NCBI RefSeq assembly: GCF_014196595.1
Contig: NZ_JACIEA010000001.1
Coordinates: forward strand, 498,845 to 562,844
Length of the DNA stretch: 64,000 nt
DNA from: Sphingorhabdus rigui
Lineage (GTDB): Bacteria > Pseudomonadota > Alphaproteobacteria > Sphingomonadales > Sphingomonadaceae
Reading direction: 5' to 3'
How positions within the stretch are numbered: the first letter of the stretch is position 1; each line of letters starts with the position of its first letter. The notes beneath the pieces are model-generated. The model was not told the DNA's origin and searched no databases. It saw only the letters and a program-made list of their open reading frames with translations. Both the position numbers and the translations under genes were made by a program. Shown here piece by piece: positions 35,746 through 46,113 of this stretch.

Positions 35746-38700
35746 ATGCCTAAAAAATTCGCTGAATCAAGTTTTTTCACTTCACACGCAAATCGTAAAA
35801 ACCGCCAATTTGGCATCAATTTATCCGGCGGGGCTTCCTTGGCTGCTCTGGCGGCGGGATTGGCTTTGGGGGGTGGTGTACTGCTGGCTCCGTCCGCTTA
35901 CGCTTTAACGGGTATAGTTGCGACGGGCAGCGGCCCCGGCGCGTTGACGGTTTCGGCACCTGCGCCTGTAACGGAAACCAATGGAGATGGCATTCAAGCC
36001 ACCAACAATTCACCCGGTACCAGTTTGACGATTACCGCCACCGATGTGTCCGGTAGCGAAGACGGCATCGACGCGCGCAACAACGGCACAGGCACCTTGT
36101 CAGTGACATCGACGGGGAACGTGACCGCGGTACGCAATGGTATATTCGCCCAGAACTTTGGCACGTATCTGAGCGTCGCTGGCACTTCGGTTTCCGGCAA
36201 TGCTGGTGTCGTTGCGACCAACGCCGGTACTGGGTCGCTCTCGGTGTCCATGACCGGTACAGTGACTGGTACCGACGGTCGGGGCATCGCGGCCAGAAAC
36301 CAGGGCCCCGGGTTCAATCTGCGAATCAATGTTGCGGGTGTCACGGGTACTACAGATGGTATCTACGCAGACAACGCTGGCAGAGGCGAGCTGCGGGTGA
36401 CCTCCACCGGATCGGTTGCCGGCACAAGCCGCTATGGCGTATTTGCCCGCAACTCCAATGCTGGTACCAATCTTACGGTCCGGACGACATCGGTGTCGGG
36501 CGGGATAAGTGGCATTTTTGCCCAAAACAGCGGCACAGGCGCTTTTGCCTTGGCATCGACGGGGGACGTGACCGGGGGAAATACTGGTATATTGGGAAGC
36601 AACTCTGGCACATATATGACCGTCACTGGTACGTCGGCTTCAGGCGGCATAGGTGTCGATTTACAAAATGACGGCACGGGAACGCTCACGTTATCCATGA
36701 CCGGGAACGTTACCGGTACCTCCGGCAATGGCGTAGTCGCCACAAACCAGGTCACCGGATCGGATATGGGCATCAACCTTGCGGGTGTCACGGGCGCGAA
36801 CCACGGTATCTACGCCCGCAACCTTGGCACCGGCACAATGTCGGTGACCGCCACCGGAACGGTTACCGGAACAATCGGCAATGGCGTCGCTGCGTATAAC
36901 TATGGCACCAACCTTAGTCTCGCCACTGCATCGGTGTCGGGCGCTAGACACGGTATCAATGCCGTCCAATATGGCACCGGCGCATTGCGGATTACCTCAA
37001 CGGGGACAGTAACGGGATCTCAATTCAACGGGATCAGTGCCACCAACACCGGCGTTGCAACGGACGAAATCCGTATTACCACAGCGAGCGTGAGCGGCGT
37101 TACCGAGGGTATTTTTGCGCAGAATCTTGGTAGTGGCAGCCTATTTGTGACGTCAACCGGCGTCGTATCCGGCACAATCGGGATCAGCGCGTCCAACTTC
37201 TCCAGCTTAGCAGGCGAATTGGGAATTTCAGCAGCGCAGGTAGATGGCCAAATTGATGGTATTTCTGCCTATCATGCCGGGACCGGCGAGTTGACGATAA
37301 GAACGACGGGGCCGGTAACGGGGCAAAGCCGATTTGGTATCACTGCGCAAAACACGGTCAACGCAACGGGTAACCTCAATATTTTTGCAGCAGACGTAAC
37401 TGGTTTATTGAATGGTATTTCCGCCATTAATAACGGCAGTGGTGGGATATTCATCACATCCAGCGGGCTGGTGACTGGACAAGCCGGTATCGGCATACAG
37501 GCCAACAATGGCGTCAATTCAATCGAAGACCTCTCGATCACTGCAGATCGCGTAATTGGCGGCGCTACCGGTATCGATGCGCGTAATTATGGCACTGGTA
37601 TGATTACGGTTACGGCGACCGGCAACGTAACGGGCGGTGGTGACGGTATTTTGGCCTTGAACGCATCGGGCAGTGAACTTGTGATCTCTGTCGCTGGCGT
37701 AACCGGTGGTACCCAGGCCGGTATCAACGCGCGGAATTATGGAACCGGCACGGTGTCGATTGCCTCAAGCGGCGACATATCCGGTGGTACAGACGGTATC
37801 TTTGCGCGGAATTCTATCGCAGGGGCTGGCCTTGGGATCAATGCTGTTAACGTTAGCGGCGGCGATACCGGCATTGATGCGCGTAATGACGGTACAGGTT
37901 CGGTGGTAATAACGACGACCGGCGACGTGTCGGGTGGTGTTTATGGTATTTCTGCCGTCAATGGTGTCAACGGCTACAGCCTCCAAATTTCTGTAAACAA
38001 TGTCTCTGGCGGCACCCAGAGCGGCATTCACGCCATCAACAATGGTACAGGACTATTGGAGATTACGGCGACGGGTAGTGTATCCAGCACCGATTCTGAT
38101 GGTATTTTTGCTAGAAACAATAATAATGGTATTTACTTTAATGTCTCTGTAGACGACGTAACCGGTGGACACGACGGTATCAACGTACTCAATTATGGTG
38201 TTGAAACGCTGTCTATTAGCTCGACCGGATCCATATCTGGAGGCCGTTACGGAATTAAGGCCACTAACGATCCATCTGGCATTGATATCAACATCTCTGT
38301 CGTCGACGTAACTGGCGGCGCTACTGGCATTGATGTAAACAACCAAGGCATCGGCGGCATCTCGATAATCTCAACCGGGACGGTTACTGGATCTGGAGGC
38401 CGCGGGATCAGTGCCACCAACACCAACCTCGCATCAAGCGATACCACTATCACTACCGCAAGCGTGAGCGGCCTTACCGAAGGTATTTATGCGCAGAATT
38501 TTGGTAGTGGCAGTCTATCCGTGACCTCAACGGGCGTCGTATCCGGCACAATCGGGATCAACGCGTCCAACTTCTCCAACTTATCTGGCTATTTGGCAAT
38601 TTCAGCAGCGCAGGTAGATGGCCGAATTGATGGTATTTCTGCATATCATGCCGGGTTCCGCGGGCTGACGATAACAGCGACGGGGCCGGTAACGGGGCTA

Positions 38701-41700
38701 AGCGGGTTTGGTATCTCTGCGCAAAACACTGTCAACTCAAGGAACAACCTCAATATCAATGTGGCGGACGTAACGGGTGGATTGCATGGTATTTCCACCA
38801 CTAATAACGGCAGTGGTGGGTTGGTCATTACATCCTACGGGCTGGTGAATGGACAAGCCGGCATCGGTATCCAGGCGCTCAACGCCGCCAACGCATTGGC
38901 TGGCCTTGGGATCAATGCTGTTAACGTTAGCGGCGGTGATACCGGCATTGATGCGCGTAATGACGGTACAGGTTCGCTGCAAATAGTGACGACCGGCGAC
39001 GTGTCGGGTGGTGGTTATGGTATTTCTGCCGTCAACAATATCAACGGCACCAACCTCCAAATCTCTGTGGCCAATGTCTCTGGCGGCACCCTGAGCGGCA
39101 TTCACGCCATCAACTATGGTGGCGGGGCATTGAATATTGCGGCGACGGGTACTGTATCCAGCACCGATGCCGACGGTATTTTTGTTAGAAACTATAATAA
39201 TGGTTCGGACCTTACTATCTCTGTAGCCGACGTTATCGGTGGCAATAACGGTATCGATGCGCATAATCGGGGCTATGGTGCGCTGTCCATTACCTCCACA
39301 GGTTCGATATCTGGCGATCAATACGGAATTGTTGCCCGCAGTGAATCATATGGCACTGATTTCACCATCACGGCCTTGAACGTAACCGGCGGTTATACTG
39401 GCATTAGTCTATCCCACCTAGGCACGGGCGCGTTATCGGTAACGACAACCGGCGCTGTAACTGGCGCAGGCCATAATGGCATCGAAGCTATCAACGCCCT
39501 TACGGGTACGAGCGTTACGGTCGCAGCTGCCGACGTCACTGGCAGCTATTCCGGTATTGTTGCCTTTAACCAAGGTATCGGCGCGTTGTCGGTGACGTCG
39601 ACCGGGGTTGTGACCGGCATCACGGGATACGGGATTACAGCAACCAATAATGGTACAAACCTTAGCATCGCCGTCGCTGATGTGACGGGTAACGCGGACG
39701 GCATCCACGCCGTTAACTTTGGCACGGGCGGGTTGTCGGTGACGTCGACGGGTGCAGTGACAGCAGCCCTTGGACGCGGCATTTCTGCGGTCAATTATTT
39801 GAACGCTACGGGTAACCTCACCATCTTGTCCAATGTGGTGACAGGCGGCTCTGACGGTATCTTTGCGGACAATAATGGTACGGGCGCGATGTCCATCACG
39901 TCAACCGGGACGGTAACCGCAACAACCGGCAGTGGGATATATGTCTCTAACGGTATGTACTCCACTGGCGGTCTAAGCATTTCGACAGCCCAAGTTTCTG
40001 GCGGCGGTAACGGCATTATCGCCCAAAATTTGGGTAGAGGTGCGCTATCCATTGCCTCGACAGGTCCTGTTACAGGAACCAATGGCCTTGGCATCAGCGC
40101 GATCAACGATACCAATTCAACTGCGGGCCTTACGATGTCGGTTACGGACGTCACCGGAACAATTGGTATCTTCGCCCGAAACCTTGGCGCTGGCGCGATG
40201 TCGGTGACGTCAACAGGCGTGGTTACCGGCACAAGCGGCTATGGCATTACTGCCCGCAGCGCTGGTACCAACATGACCGTTTCTGCGGCTACGGTCACAG
40301 GCGAAACTGGTATCCAGGCAAGCAATAGCGGCACTGGCTCGCTCTCGCTGAGCGTGACGGGACCCGTCACCGGAACCGTCGATAGGGGTATATCGGTAAA
40401 AAACGCCACCACGGGGAGAAATCTGACTGTCAATGTGGCTGACGTCACAGGTGTTTTGGATGGCATCGTCGCAACCAACGATGGTCGCGGCGCAATGTCG
40501 GTGACCTCCACCGGAACGGTGTCCGGAACAAGCCGTTATGGCCTGTTGGCCCGTAACTCGGGCACGAGCCTTTCGATCTCCACAGCATCGGTGTCGGGCG
40601 GATTAGACGGCATTTTAGCGGAAAATAATGGTACCGGCGCACTTTCCTTGACATCGACAGGGAACGTGACCGGCGCGCGCAATGGTCTATTTGCCCGCAA
40701 CTATGGCACCAACATGACCATCGCCGCTGCGTCGGTTTCAGGCGGCACGGGTATCAACGTACGCAATGACGGCACTGGCTCGCTCTCGGTGACCTCGACC
40801 GGGACAGTGACGGGCACCGTCGGTCGGGGCATAACCGCCTTAAACCAGAACACTGGTTTGAATCTGGACGTCAATGTTGCTGGCGTCACGGGCGCTACGG
40901 ATGGTATCTACGCCGGCAACCTTGGCTCCGGCGCATTGTCGGTGACCTCCACCGGAACGGTTGCCGGAACAGCCGGCATTGGTCTCTTCGCCCGCAACTT
41001 TGGTACCAACCTTTCGGTCTCCACCGGATCGGTGTCGGGTGGGGCAGATGGTATTTTGGCGAGAAACTTCGGTACAGGCGCACTTTCGATAACATCTTCG
41101 GGGAATGTGACCGGGGTCAACTTCGGCATACGGGCCCGCAATTATTCGGGTACCGGCCTGACCGTCTCCGCCGCTTCGGCTTCCGGCGGCACTGGTATCA
41201 ACCTGCGCAACTACGGTACGGGTTCGCTCTCGGTGACCACGACCGGGTCAGTAACTGGCACCACCGGCAGGGGGATACTCGCGGTAAACCAGAACACTGG
41301 GTTGAATCTGACTGTCAATGCGGCTGCCGTCACAGGTGCCACAGACGGCATCTTCGCCTTCAACTATGGCGCGGGCGCAACGTCGGTCACCGCGACCGGA
41401 ACGGTTACCGGAACAATCGACAATGGCGTTTATGCCGCCAATAATGGCACGGACCTTACGATCACGACAGCAACGGTGTCGGGTCGTGCAAGTGGCATTG
41501 TGGCAGTAAACGACGGTACCGGTGCGCTTTCGATTACATCTTCGGGCAATGTGACCGGGACTGCCTATTATGGTGTCTACGCCCGTAACTTTGGTACCGA
41601 CCTGACCATTGCTGCGGCTTCGGTTTCAGGCAACACGGGTATCGATGCTAAAAACTATGGCACTGGATCGTTCTCGGTGACCACGACCGGAGCCGTGACG

Positions 41701-44700
41701 GGCACCGGCGCTAGGGGCATAACTGCCATTAACTACAGCAGCGGATTGGACCTGAGCGTCAATGTTGCCGGTGTGACCGGCGCCACTGATGGCGTCTTTG
41801 CCCGCAACCGTGGCAGTGGCGCATTGTCGGTGACCGCAACCGGAACCATTGCCGGCACAAGCGGCGTTGGCCTTGTCGCCCAGAACTATGACGGCACGAG
41901 CCTGACAATCTCCACGCGATCGGTGTCGGGCGATGTAACGGGCATTTCTGCACGAAATGATGGCACCGGTGCTTTGTCTTTGACAGCGACGGGGAACGTG
42001 ACCGGTGTAGGCGGTGCGGGCATAGAAGCCGATAACGATGGCACGGACCTGACTGTTTCCGCCACTTCGGTGACGGGTGGTTCCAACGGTATTGTGACCC
42101 GAAACTTCGGTACTGGTTCGCTCTCGTTGACCGCAACGGGGCCAGTTACCGGCACCACCGATAGGGGTATATTTGCGGTAAACGAAAGCAGCGGGACGGA
42201 TCTGGACATCGTCACAGGTGCGGTTGCCGGAGGTATTGACGGCATTTACGCCCGAAACCGTGGCAGTGGTGCGTTGTCGGTGACGTCGACCGGAAACGTA
42301 ATTGGTACAGATTTTTACGGTATAAATGTCCGAAATTATGCCTCTGGCTCAGACATGACTGTCACCGCGACATCGGTGCAGGGCCAAGCCACCGGTATAT
42401 TGGCGGTGCATGGCGGCACAGGCGATCTCACGGTGACGTCGACGGGTCTTGTGACGGCAACAAGTACGGCGGGTATTCTTGCCATCAACGGCGCGTTGGG
42501 TGATAATCTATCCGTTTCGACCGCATCTGTTTTGAGCGGCGGGGACGGGATTAACGCCACCAATAATGGCACAGGCGCGCTGTCGGTGACCGCGACCGGC
42601 ACCGTAACGGCGACCGGTGGCTACGGCGTGTATGCCGTTAACAATGGCACTGACCTTACGATCACCACTGCATCGGTCTCAGGCGGCACATTTGGTATCG
42701 TTGCAATAAACAGCGGCACCGGCACCTTATCGGTCACAACATCGGGTGCGATTAGTGGTGGAACTGGCGCAGCTATTCTGACGGCTTCAGGCTCTGGTGG
42801 TGCAGTCGCGATTACGCTGCTTTCGACGTCCAGTGTCAGTGCCACCTCTGGTGTGGCTATTATCGACGGCGATGGCGACGCGGTTGTCACGATCAACGCT
42901 GGCGCTGTTGTGAACGGCAGCATCCAATTGGGCGACGGTAACGACACCGTCAACGTCGCGGCCGGCACGTCACGGGATGGCGTGACTGCGTTTGACGGTG
43001 GTTCAGGTTCCTTCGTCGATACACTCAATATCAATGCTGGTTGGGGCGGCGCGTTACGTGGTTGGGAATTCATGAATGTGAACACCGCTGGTGGCGATAT
43101 TGCCATCACCGGTGCGATTTCTGGCACAGGTGTGTTGACCAAGACCGGCACGGGTGTGATGACCCTGACGGGCGTTAACACCTTCACGGGCGGCACGACC
43201 ATCACGTCGGGTACCCTGATCGGTAATACGCAAAGCTTTGGCACGGGTGCTATCGTCAACAACGCATCGCTTGTGCTGAATCAGACCACCAATGCAAGCT
43301 TTGCCACGCTGATCTCCGGCACAGGTTCGCTGACCAAATCCGGCGCGGGCTCACTGACCCTGACGGGTGTTAACAGCTTCAGTGGTGGCACGACCATTTC
43401 GGCGGGCACCCTGATTGGTAATACGCAAAGCTTTGGCACTGGTCCTATCGTCAACAACGCTTCGCTTGTCTTCGATCAAGTCGCTGCGGGCAGCTTTGCC
43501 GGTGCGATCTCGGGTACAGGTTCGCTGATCAAGTCCGGCGCAGGTGCACTGACCCTGACCGGCGTTAACAGCTTTACCGGTGGCACGACTATCTCGTCGG
43601 GTAGCCTAATTGGTAACAGCCAAAGCCTTGGCCGTGGCGCCATCGTCAACAACGGATCGTTGGTGTTCAATCAAGCCACTGCGGGCAACTTTGCCGGTAC
43701 GATCTCGGGCGTAGGTTCGCTGACCAAATCTGGTGGTGGTGCGCTGACCCTGTCTGGTATCAACAGCTTTACCGGTGGCACGACCATCTCGGCGGGCAGC
43801 CTGATTGGTAATACGCAAAGCCTTGGCCGTGGCGGTATCGTGAACAACGCGTCGCTTGTCTTTGATCAAGCCGCTGCGGGCAGCTTTGCCTCGGTGATCT
43901 CGGGTAGAGGTTCGCTGACCAAGACAGGTAGCGGTGCGCTCACGCTGACGGGTGTTAACAGCTTTAGTGGTGGCACGACCATCTCGGCGGGTAGCCTGAT
44001 CGGTAACACGCAAAGCTTTGGCACTGGCGATATCGTCAACAACGCATCTTTGGTGCTTGATCAGACAACCGACGCAAGCTTTGCTGCTGCGATATCGGGC
44101 ACTGGCTCGCTGACCAAGTCTGGCGCTGGTGCGCTGACCCTGACGGCCATCAACAGCTTCAGTGGCGGGACAATGATCTCGGCGGGTAGCCTGATTGGTA
44201 ACATACAAAGCTTTGGTACCGGCGATATCGTCAACGATGCATCTTTGGTGCTGGATCAGACAACCGACGCAAGCTTTGCGTCGGTGATGTCGGGCACAGG
44301 TTCACTGACCAAGTCCGGTAGCGGTGCACTGACCCTGACGGGCGTCAACAGCTTCAGTGGCGGCACGACCATCGCGTCGGGCAGGCTGATCGGTAACACG
44401 CAAAGCCGTGGCACTGGCGCGATCGTGAACAACGCATCGCTTGTGTTCGACCAAGCCGATGCGGGCAGCTTTGCTGCTGCGATATCGGGCACTGGTTCGC
44501 TGACCAAGTCTGGCGCTGGTGCACTGACCCTGACGGGTGAGAGCAGCTTCACAGGCACAACAACGGTAACGGCGGGCCGCCTCAATGTAAGGGGGTCGCT
44601 GGCAAAATCTGCACTGACGTTGCAAAACGGCACGTCATTAGGCGGTAACGGCACTGTTGGGTCGTTGGTGGCACAATCGGGTTCGACGGTATCACCGGGT

Positions 44701-46113
44701 AACTCGATTGGTACGCTTGCCGTGAGCGGCAACCTGACATTAGCTGCAGGTTCGCTGCTGGCGATCGAAGCATCGCCGTCGGGTGCAGATATGGTGACGG
44801 TCACAGGAACCGCAAATCTTGCAGGTAACCTGACCATTACGCCGTCCACGGGCCAATATACGTTCTTCCAGCGCTTTGCACTGGTATCTGCGAACACGGT
44901 CACCGGGACTTTTGCAAACAGTAGCGTGGGCGACTTTGGTCCGAAGTTCCTGCCAAAGCTGATTTACGATGCGACTTCGGTTGCGCTGCGGCTTGATCCC
45001 AAGTCTCTTGTTGATGTGAGTGGCGGAACGTTGCGCGGCAACGCTCTGGGCTTTGCTACCGCTTTTGATACCGCCGTTTTTGCCGGTTATAATCCTGAGC
45101 GGTTTGTGAACCTGTACACGCAAGGTGCGGACCTGGCTGGAGCACTTGGCCAGTTCACAGGCGAGCGGTACAGCGCCGAACGTCAATCGACGATGCAGGG
45201 CACACATGTGGCGCGCGATGCGGCATTTGCAGCACTGAACGATGACATCGTTTATGCTGTGGATACGGTGTCTGAATCCAAATATGCCGGCGACACGTTG
45301 ACCACGATCTGGATGCGTGCCGCAGGTACTTGGGGCACAGTCAAAGGTGATGGCACAGGCAGTCGGTACAAAACCGATCAAACGGGTCTTTTGGCAGGCA
45401 TTGATATCAACAGTGGCGGCTTCAAGCTTGGAAGCATGTTCAGCCAGACCAATACAGATGTAAATCTCTATTCTTTCGGGCAATCGAACATCGAAAGTTT
45501 GGGCGCTACCGTCTATGCAGGATATCGGCGTGATACATCCGGCTTTGCTATCGGCTTTGGTGGTGGCTTTGCCAGCAACACGGCTGTGGGCAGCCGTGCG
45601 ATTACGGTGCCAACCTTTGCGCAGGCACTGGTCGGCAAAACAAAAAGCACATCGCTGCAATATTTTGCCGAGGCCTCTTATGATTTTGTGGGCGCCGCCA
45701 ATAGCCGCATTGAACCCTTTGCGCGGATTGCACGGGTAGAGTTGGACAGCAAAGCCTTTGCTGAAACCGGTGGCAGCGCCGCTGTGCATGGTGACAAGCA
45801 AAGCAACAGCCTCACAATGGCCGGGGCTGGTGTCCGCGGTGCGCATGCAAGTGCCAATATGACGTTGACTACATCTATTGGCTGGCAACGGACCATTGGC
45901 GATCTGTCAGCGCCGACCAATTTGGAGCTCACGTTGATCGACACATCATATGAAGTGCACAGCGCAGCGTTTGATCGCAACGCTGTGACCTTGGACACGC
46001 AAGCCAGCTTCCGCTTGTCGTCACATTTGATGTTTGGTATTGGATACAATGCATTAGGAGGCAAAAACAGCCGCAGTCATGGTGCGCGTGCAACAATAAG
46101 GTATGCATTTTGA
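35746..46113 (+). CDS. Giant repeat autotransporter adhesin (type Va-like)
   Basis: 3455 residues from ATG 35746; a TTG three codons earlier is possible. A long signal peptide (hydrophobic core GASLAALAAGLALGGGVLLAPSAYA) is followed by about 2280 residues of Gly/Thr/Ser/Asn-rich rungs of the type GTGxLSVTSTGxVTG...GIxAxN, predicted to form a beta-helix. A linker with LGDGNDTVNVA follows, then eight 65-residue autotransporter-associated beta-strand repeats (GSLTKSGAGALTLTGVNSFS), then SPGNSIGTLAVSGNL and an autotransporter barrel from about residue 3125 to the terminal IRYAF. Exported by Sec, its barrel would place the passenger outside for adhesion, aggregation or biofilm formation. No protease motif was seen. 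Confidence 0.9.
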   Translation: MPKKFAESSFFTSHANRKNRQFGINLSGGASLAALAAGLALGGGVLLAPSAYALTGIVATGSGPGALTVSAPAPVTETNGDGIQATNNSPGTSLTITATDVSGSEDGIDARNNGTGTLSVTSTGNVTAVRNGIFAQNFGTYLSVAGTSVSGNAGVVATNAGTGSLSVSMTGTVTGTDGRGIAARNQGPGFNLRINVAGVTGTTDGIYADNAGRGELRVTSTGSVAGTSRYGVFARNSNAGTNLTVRTTSVSGGISGIFAQNSGTGAFALASTGDVTGGNTGILGSNSGTYMTVTGTSASGGIGVDLQNDGTGTLTLSMTGNVTGTSGNGVVATNQVTGSDMGINLAGVTGANHGIYARNLGTGTMSVTATGTVTGTIGNGVAAYNYGTNLSLATASVSGARHGINAVQYGTGALRITSTGTVTGSQFNGISATNTGVATDEIRITTASVSGVTEGIFAQNLGSGSLFVTSTGVVSGTIGISASNFSSLAGELGISAAQVDGQIDGISAYHAGTGELTIRTTGPVTGQSRFGITAQNTVNATGNLNIFAADVTGLLNGISAINNGSGGIFITSSGLVTGQAGIGIQANNGVNSIEDLSITADRVIGGATGIDARNYGTGMITVTATGNVTGGGDGILALNASGSELVISVAGVTGGTQAGINARNYGTGTVSIASSGDISGGTDGIFARNSIAGAGLGINAVNVSGGDTGIDARNDGTGSVVITTTGDVSGGVYGISAVNGVNGYSLQISVNNVSGGTQSGIHAINNGTGLLEITATGSVSSTDSDGIFARNNNNGIYFNVSVDDVTGGHDGINVLNYGVETLSISSTGSISGGRYGIKATNDPSGIDINISVVDVTGGATGIDVNNQGIGGISIISTGTVTGSGGRGISATNTNLASSDTTITTASVSGLTEGIYAQNFGSGSLSVTSTGVVSGTIGINASNFSNLSGYLAISAAQVDGRIDGISAYHAGFRGLTITATGPVTGLSGFGISAQNTVNSRNNLNINVADVTGGLHGISTTNNGSGGLVITSYGLVNGQAGIGIQALNAANALAGLGINAVNVSGGDTGIDARNDGTGSLQIVTTGDVSGGGYGISAVNNINGTNLQISVANVSGGTLSGIHAINYGGGALNIAATGTVSSTDADGIFVRNYNNGSDLTISVADVIGGNNGIDAHNRGYGALSITSTGSISGDQYGIVARSESYGTDFTITALNVTGGYTGISLSHLGTGALSVTTTGAVTGAGHNGIEAINALTGTSVTVAAADVTGSYSGIVAFNQGIGALSVTSTGVVTGITGYGITATNNGTNLSIAVADVTGNADGIHAVNFGTGGLSVTSTGAVTAALGRGISAVNYLNATGNLTILSNVVTGGSDGIFADNNGTGAMSITSTGTVTATTGSGIYVSNGMYSTGGLSISTAQVSGGGNGIIAQNLGRGALSIASTGPVTGTNGLGISAINDTNSTAGLTMSVTDVTGTIGIFARNLGAGAMSVTSTGVVTGTSGYGITARSAGTNMTVSAATVTGETGIQASNSGTGSLSLSVTGPVTGTVDRGISVKNATTGRNLTVNVADVTGVLDGIVATNDGRGAMSVTSTGTVSGTSRYGLLARNSGTSLSISTASVSGGLDGILAENNGTGALSLTSTGNVTGARNGLFARNYGTNMTIAAASVSGGTGINVRNDGTGSLSVTSTGTVTGTVGRGITALNQNTGLNLDVNVAGVTGATDGIYAGNLGSGALSVTSTGTVAGTAGIGLFARNFGTNLSVSTGSVSGGADGILARNFGTGALSITSSGNVTGVNFGIRARNYSGTGLTVSAASASGGTGINLRNYGTGSLSVTTTGSVTGTTGRGILAVNQNTGLNLTVNAAAVTGATDGIFAFNYGAGATSVTATGTVTGTIDNGVYAANNGTDLTITTATVSGRASGIVAVNDGTGALSITSSGNVTGTAYYGVYARNFGTDLTIAAASVSGNTGIDAKNYGTGSFSVTTTGAVTGTGARGITAINYSSGLDLSVNVAGVTGATDGVFARNRGSGALSVTATGTIAGTSGVGLVAQNYDGTSLTISTRSVSGDVTGISARNDGTGALSLTATGNVTGVGGAGIEADNDGTDLTVSATSVTGGSNGIVTRNFGTGSLSLTATGPVTGTTDRGIFAVNESSGTDLDIVTGAVAGGIDGIYARNRGSGALSVTSTGNVIGTDFYGINVRNYASGSDMTVTATSVQGQATGILAVHGGTGDLTVTSTGLVTATSTAGILAINGALGDNLSVSTASVLSGGDGINATNNGTGALSVTATGTVTATGGYGVYAVNNGTDLTITTASVSGGTFGIVAINSGTGTLSVTTSGAISGGTGAAILTASGSGGAVAITLLSTSSVSATSGVAIIDGDGDAVVTINAGAVVNGSIQLGDGNDTVNVAAGTSRDGVTAFDGGSGSFVDTLNINAGWGGALRGWEFMNVNTAGGDIAITGAISGTGVLTKTGTGVMTLTGVNTFTGGTTITSGTLIGNTQSFGTGAIVNNASLVLNQTTNASFATLISGTGSLTKSGAGSLTLTGVNSFSGGTTISAGTLIGNTQSFGTGPIVNNASLVFDQVAAGSFAGAISGTGSLIKSGAGALTLTGVNSFTGGTTISSGSLIGNSQSLGRGAIVNNGSLVFNQATAGNFAGTISGVGSLTKSGGGALTLSGINSFTGGTTISAGSLIGNTQSLGRGGIVNNASLVFDQAAAGSFASVISGRGSLTKTGSGALTLTGVNSFSGGTTISAGSLIGNTQSFGTGDIVNNASLVLDQTTDASFAAAISGTGSLTKSGAGALTLTAINSFSGGTMISAGSLIGNIQSFGTGDIVNDASLVLDQTTDASFASVMSGTGSLTKSGSGALTLTGVNSFSGGTTIASGRLIGNTQSRGTGAIVNNASLVFDQADAGSFAAAISGTGSLTKSGAGALTLTGESSFTGTTTVTAGRLNVRGSLAKSALTLQNGTSLGGNGTVGSLVAQSGSTVSPGNSIGTLAVSGNLTLAAGSLLAIEASPSGADMVTVTGTANLAGNLTITPSTGQYTFFQRFALVSANTVTGTFANSSVGDFGPKFLPKLIYDATSVALRLDPKSLVDVSGGTLRGNALGFATAFDTAVFAGYNPERFVNLYTQGADLAGALGQFTGERYSAERQSTMQGTHVARDAAFAALNDDIVYAVDTVSESKYAGDTLTTIWMRAAGTWGTVKGDGTGSRYKTDQTGLLAGIDINSGGFKLGSMFSQTNTDVNLYSFGQSNIESLGATVYAGYRRDTSGFAIGFGGGFASNTAVGSRAITVPTFAQALVGKTKSTSLQYFAEASYDFVGAANSRIEPFARIARVELDSKAFAETGGSAAVHGDKQSNSLTMAGAGVRGAHASANMTLTTSIGWQRTIGDLSAPTNLELTLIDTSYEVHSAAFDRNAVTLDTQASFRLSSHLMFGIGYNALGGKNSRSHGARATIRYAF
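35930..42760 (+). repeat. Degenerate beta-helix rung repeats
   Basis: Roughly fifty double units of about 45 codons, each two rungs (GTGxLSVTSTGxVTG-xxxGIxAxN and GTxLxVxxASVSG-xxGIxAxN). They diverge in sequence but keep phase. A higher-order duplication is nested inside: 37031 onward matches 38405 onward (offset 1374 bases), and 37827 onward matches 38901 onward (offset 1074). The second copy therefore lacks 300 bases (100 codons) present in the first. Confidence 0.85.
43110..44580 (+). repeat. Eight 195-bp tandem repeats (autotransporter-associated beta strands)
   Basis: The GACCCTGACGG-type core recurs exactly every 195 bases (43161, 43356, 43551 ... 44526), encoding 65-residue units with K-S/T-G-x-G-x-L/M-T-L-T-G and NSFSGGTTI. 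High nucleotide similarity between units implies recent expansion or homogenisation. It forms the membrane-proximal part of the passenger. Confidence 0.9.

Noticed and set aside
35930-44580. CRISPR-like periodic repeats
   Set aside because: The repeats are coding, lack unique spacers of constant length, and keep frame through a single long gene.
35816-45888. Many long minus-strand open frames opposite the autotransporter (for example 44740-45888, 38737-39321)
   Set aside because: They arise because the repeated Gly/Thr/Val codons leave the complementary frames open. Their translations are low-complexity mirror repeats without domains or ribosome sites.
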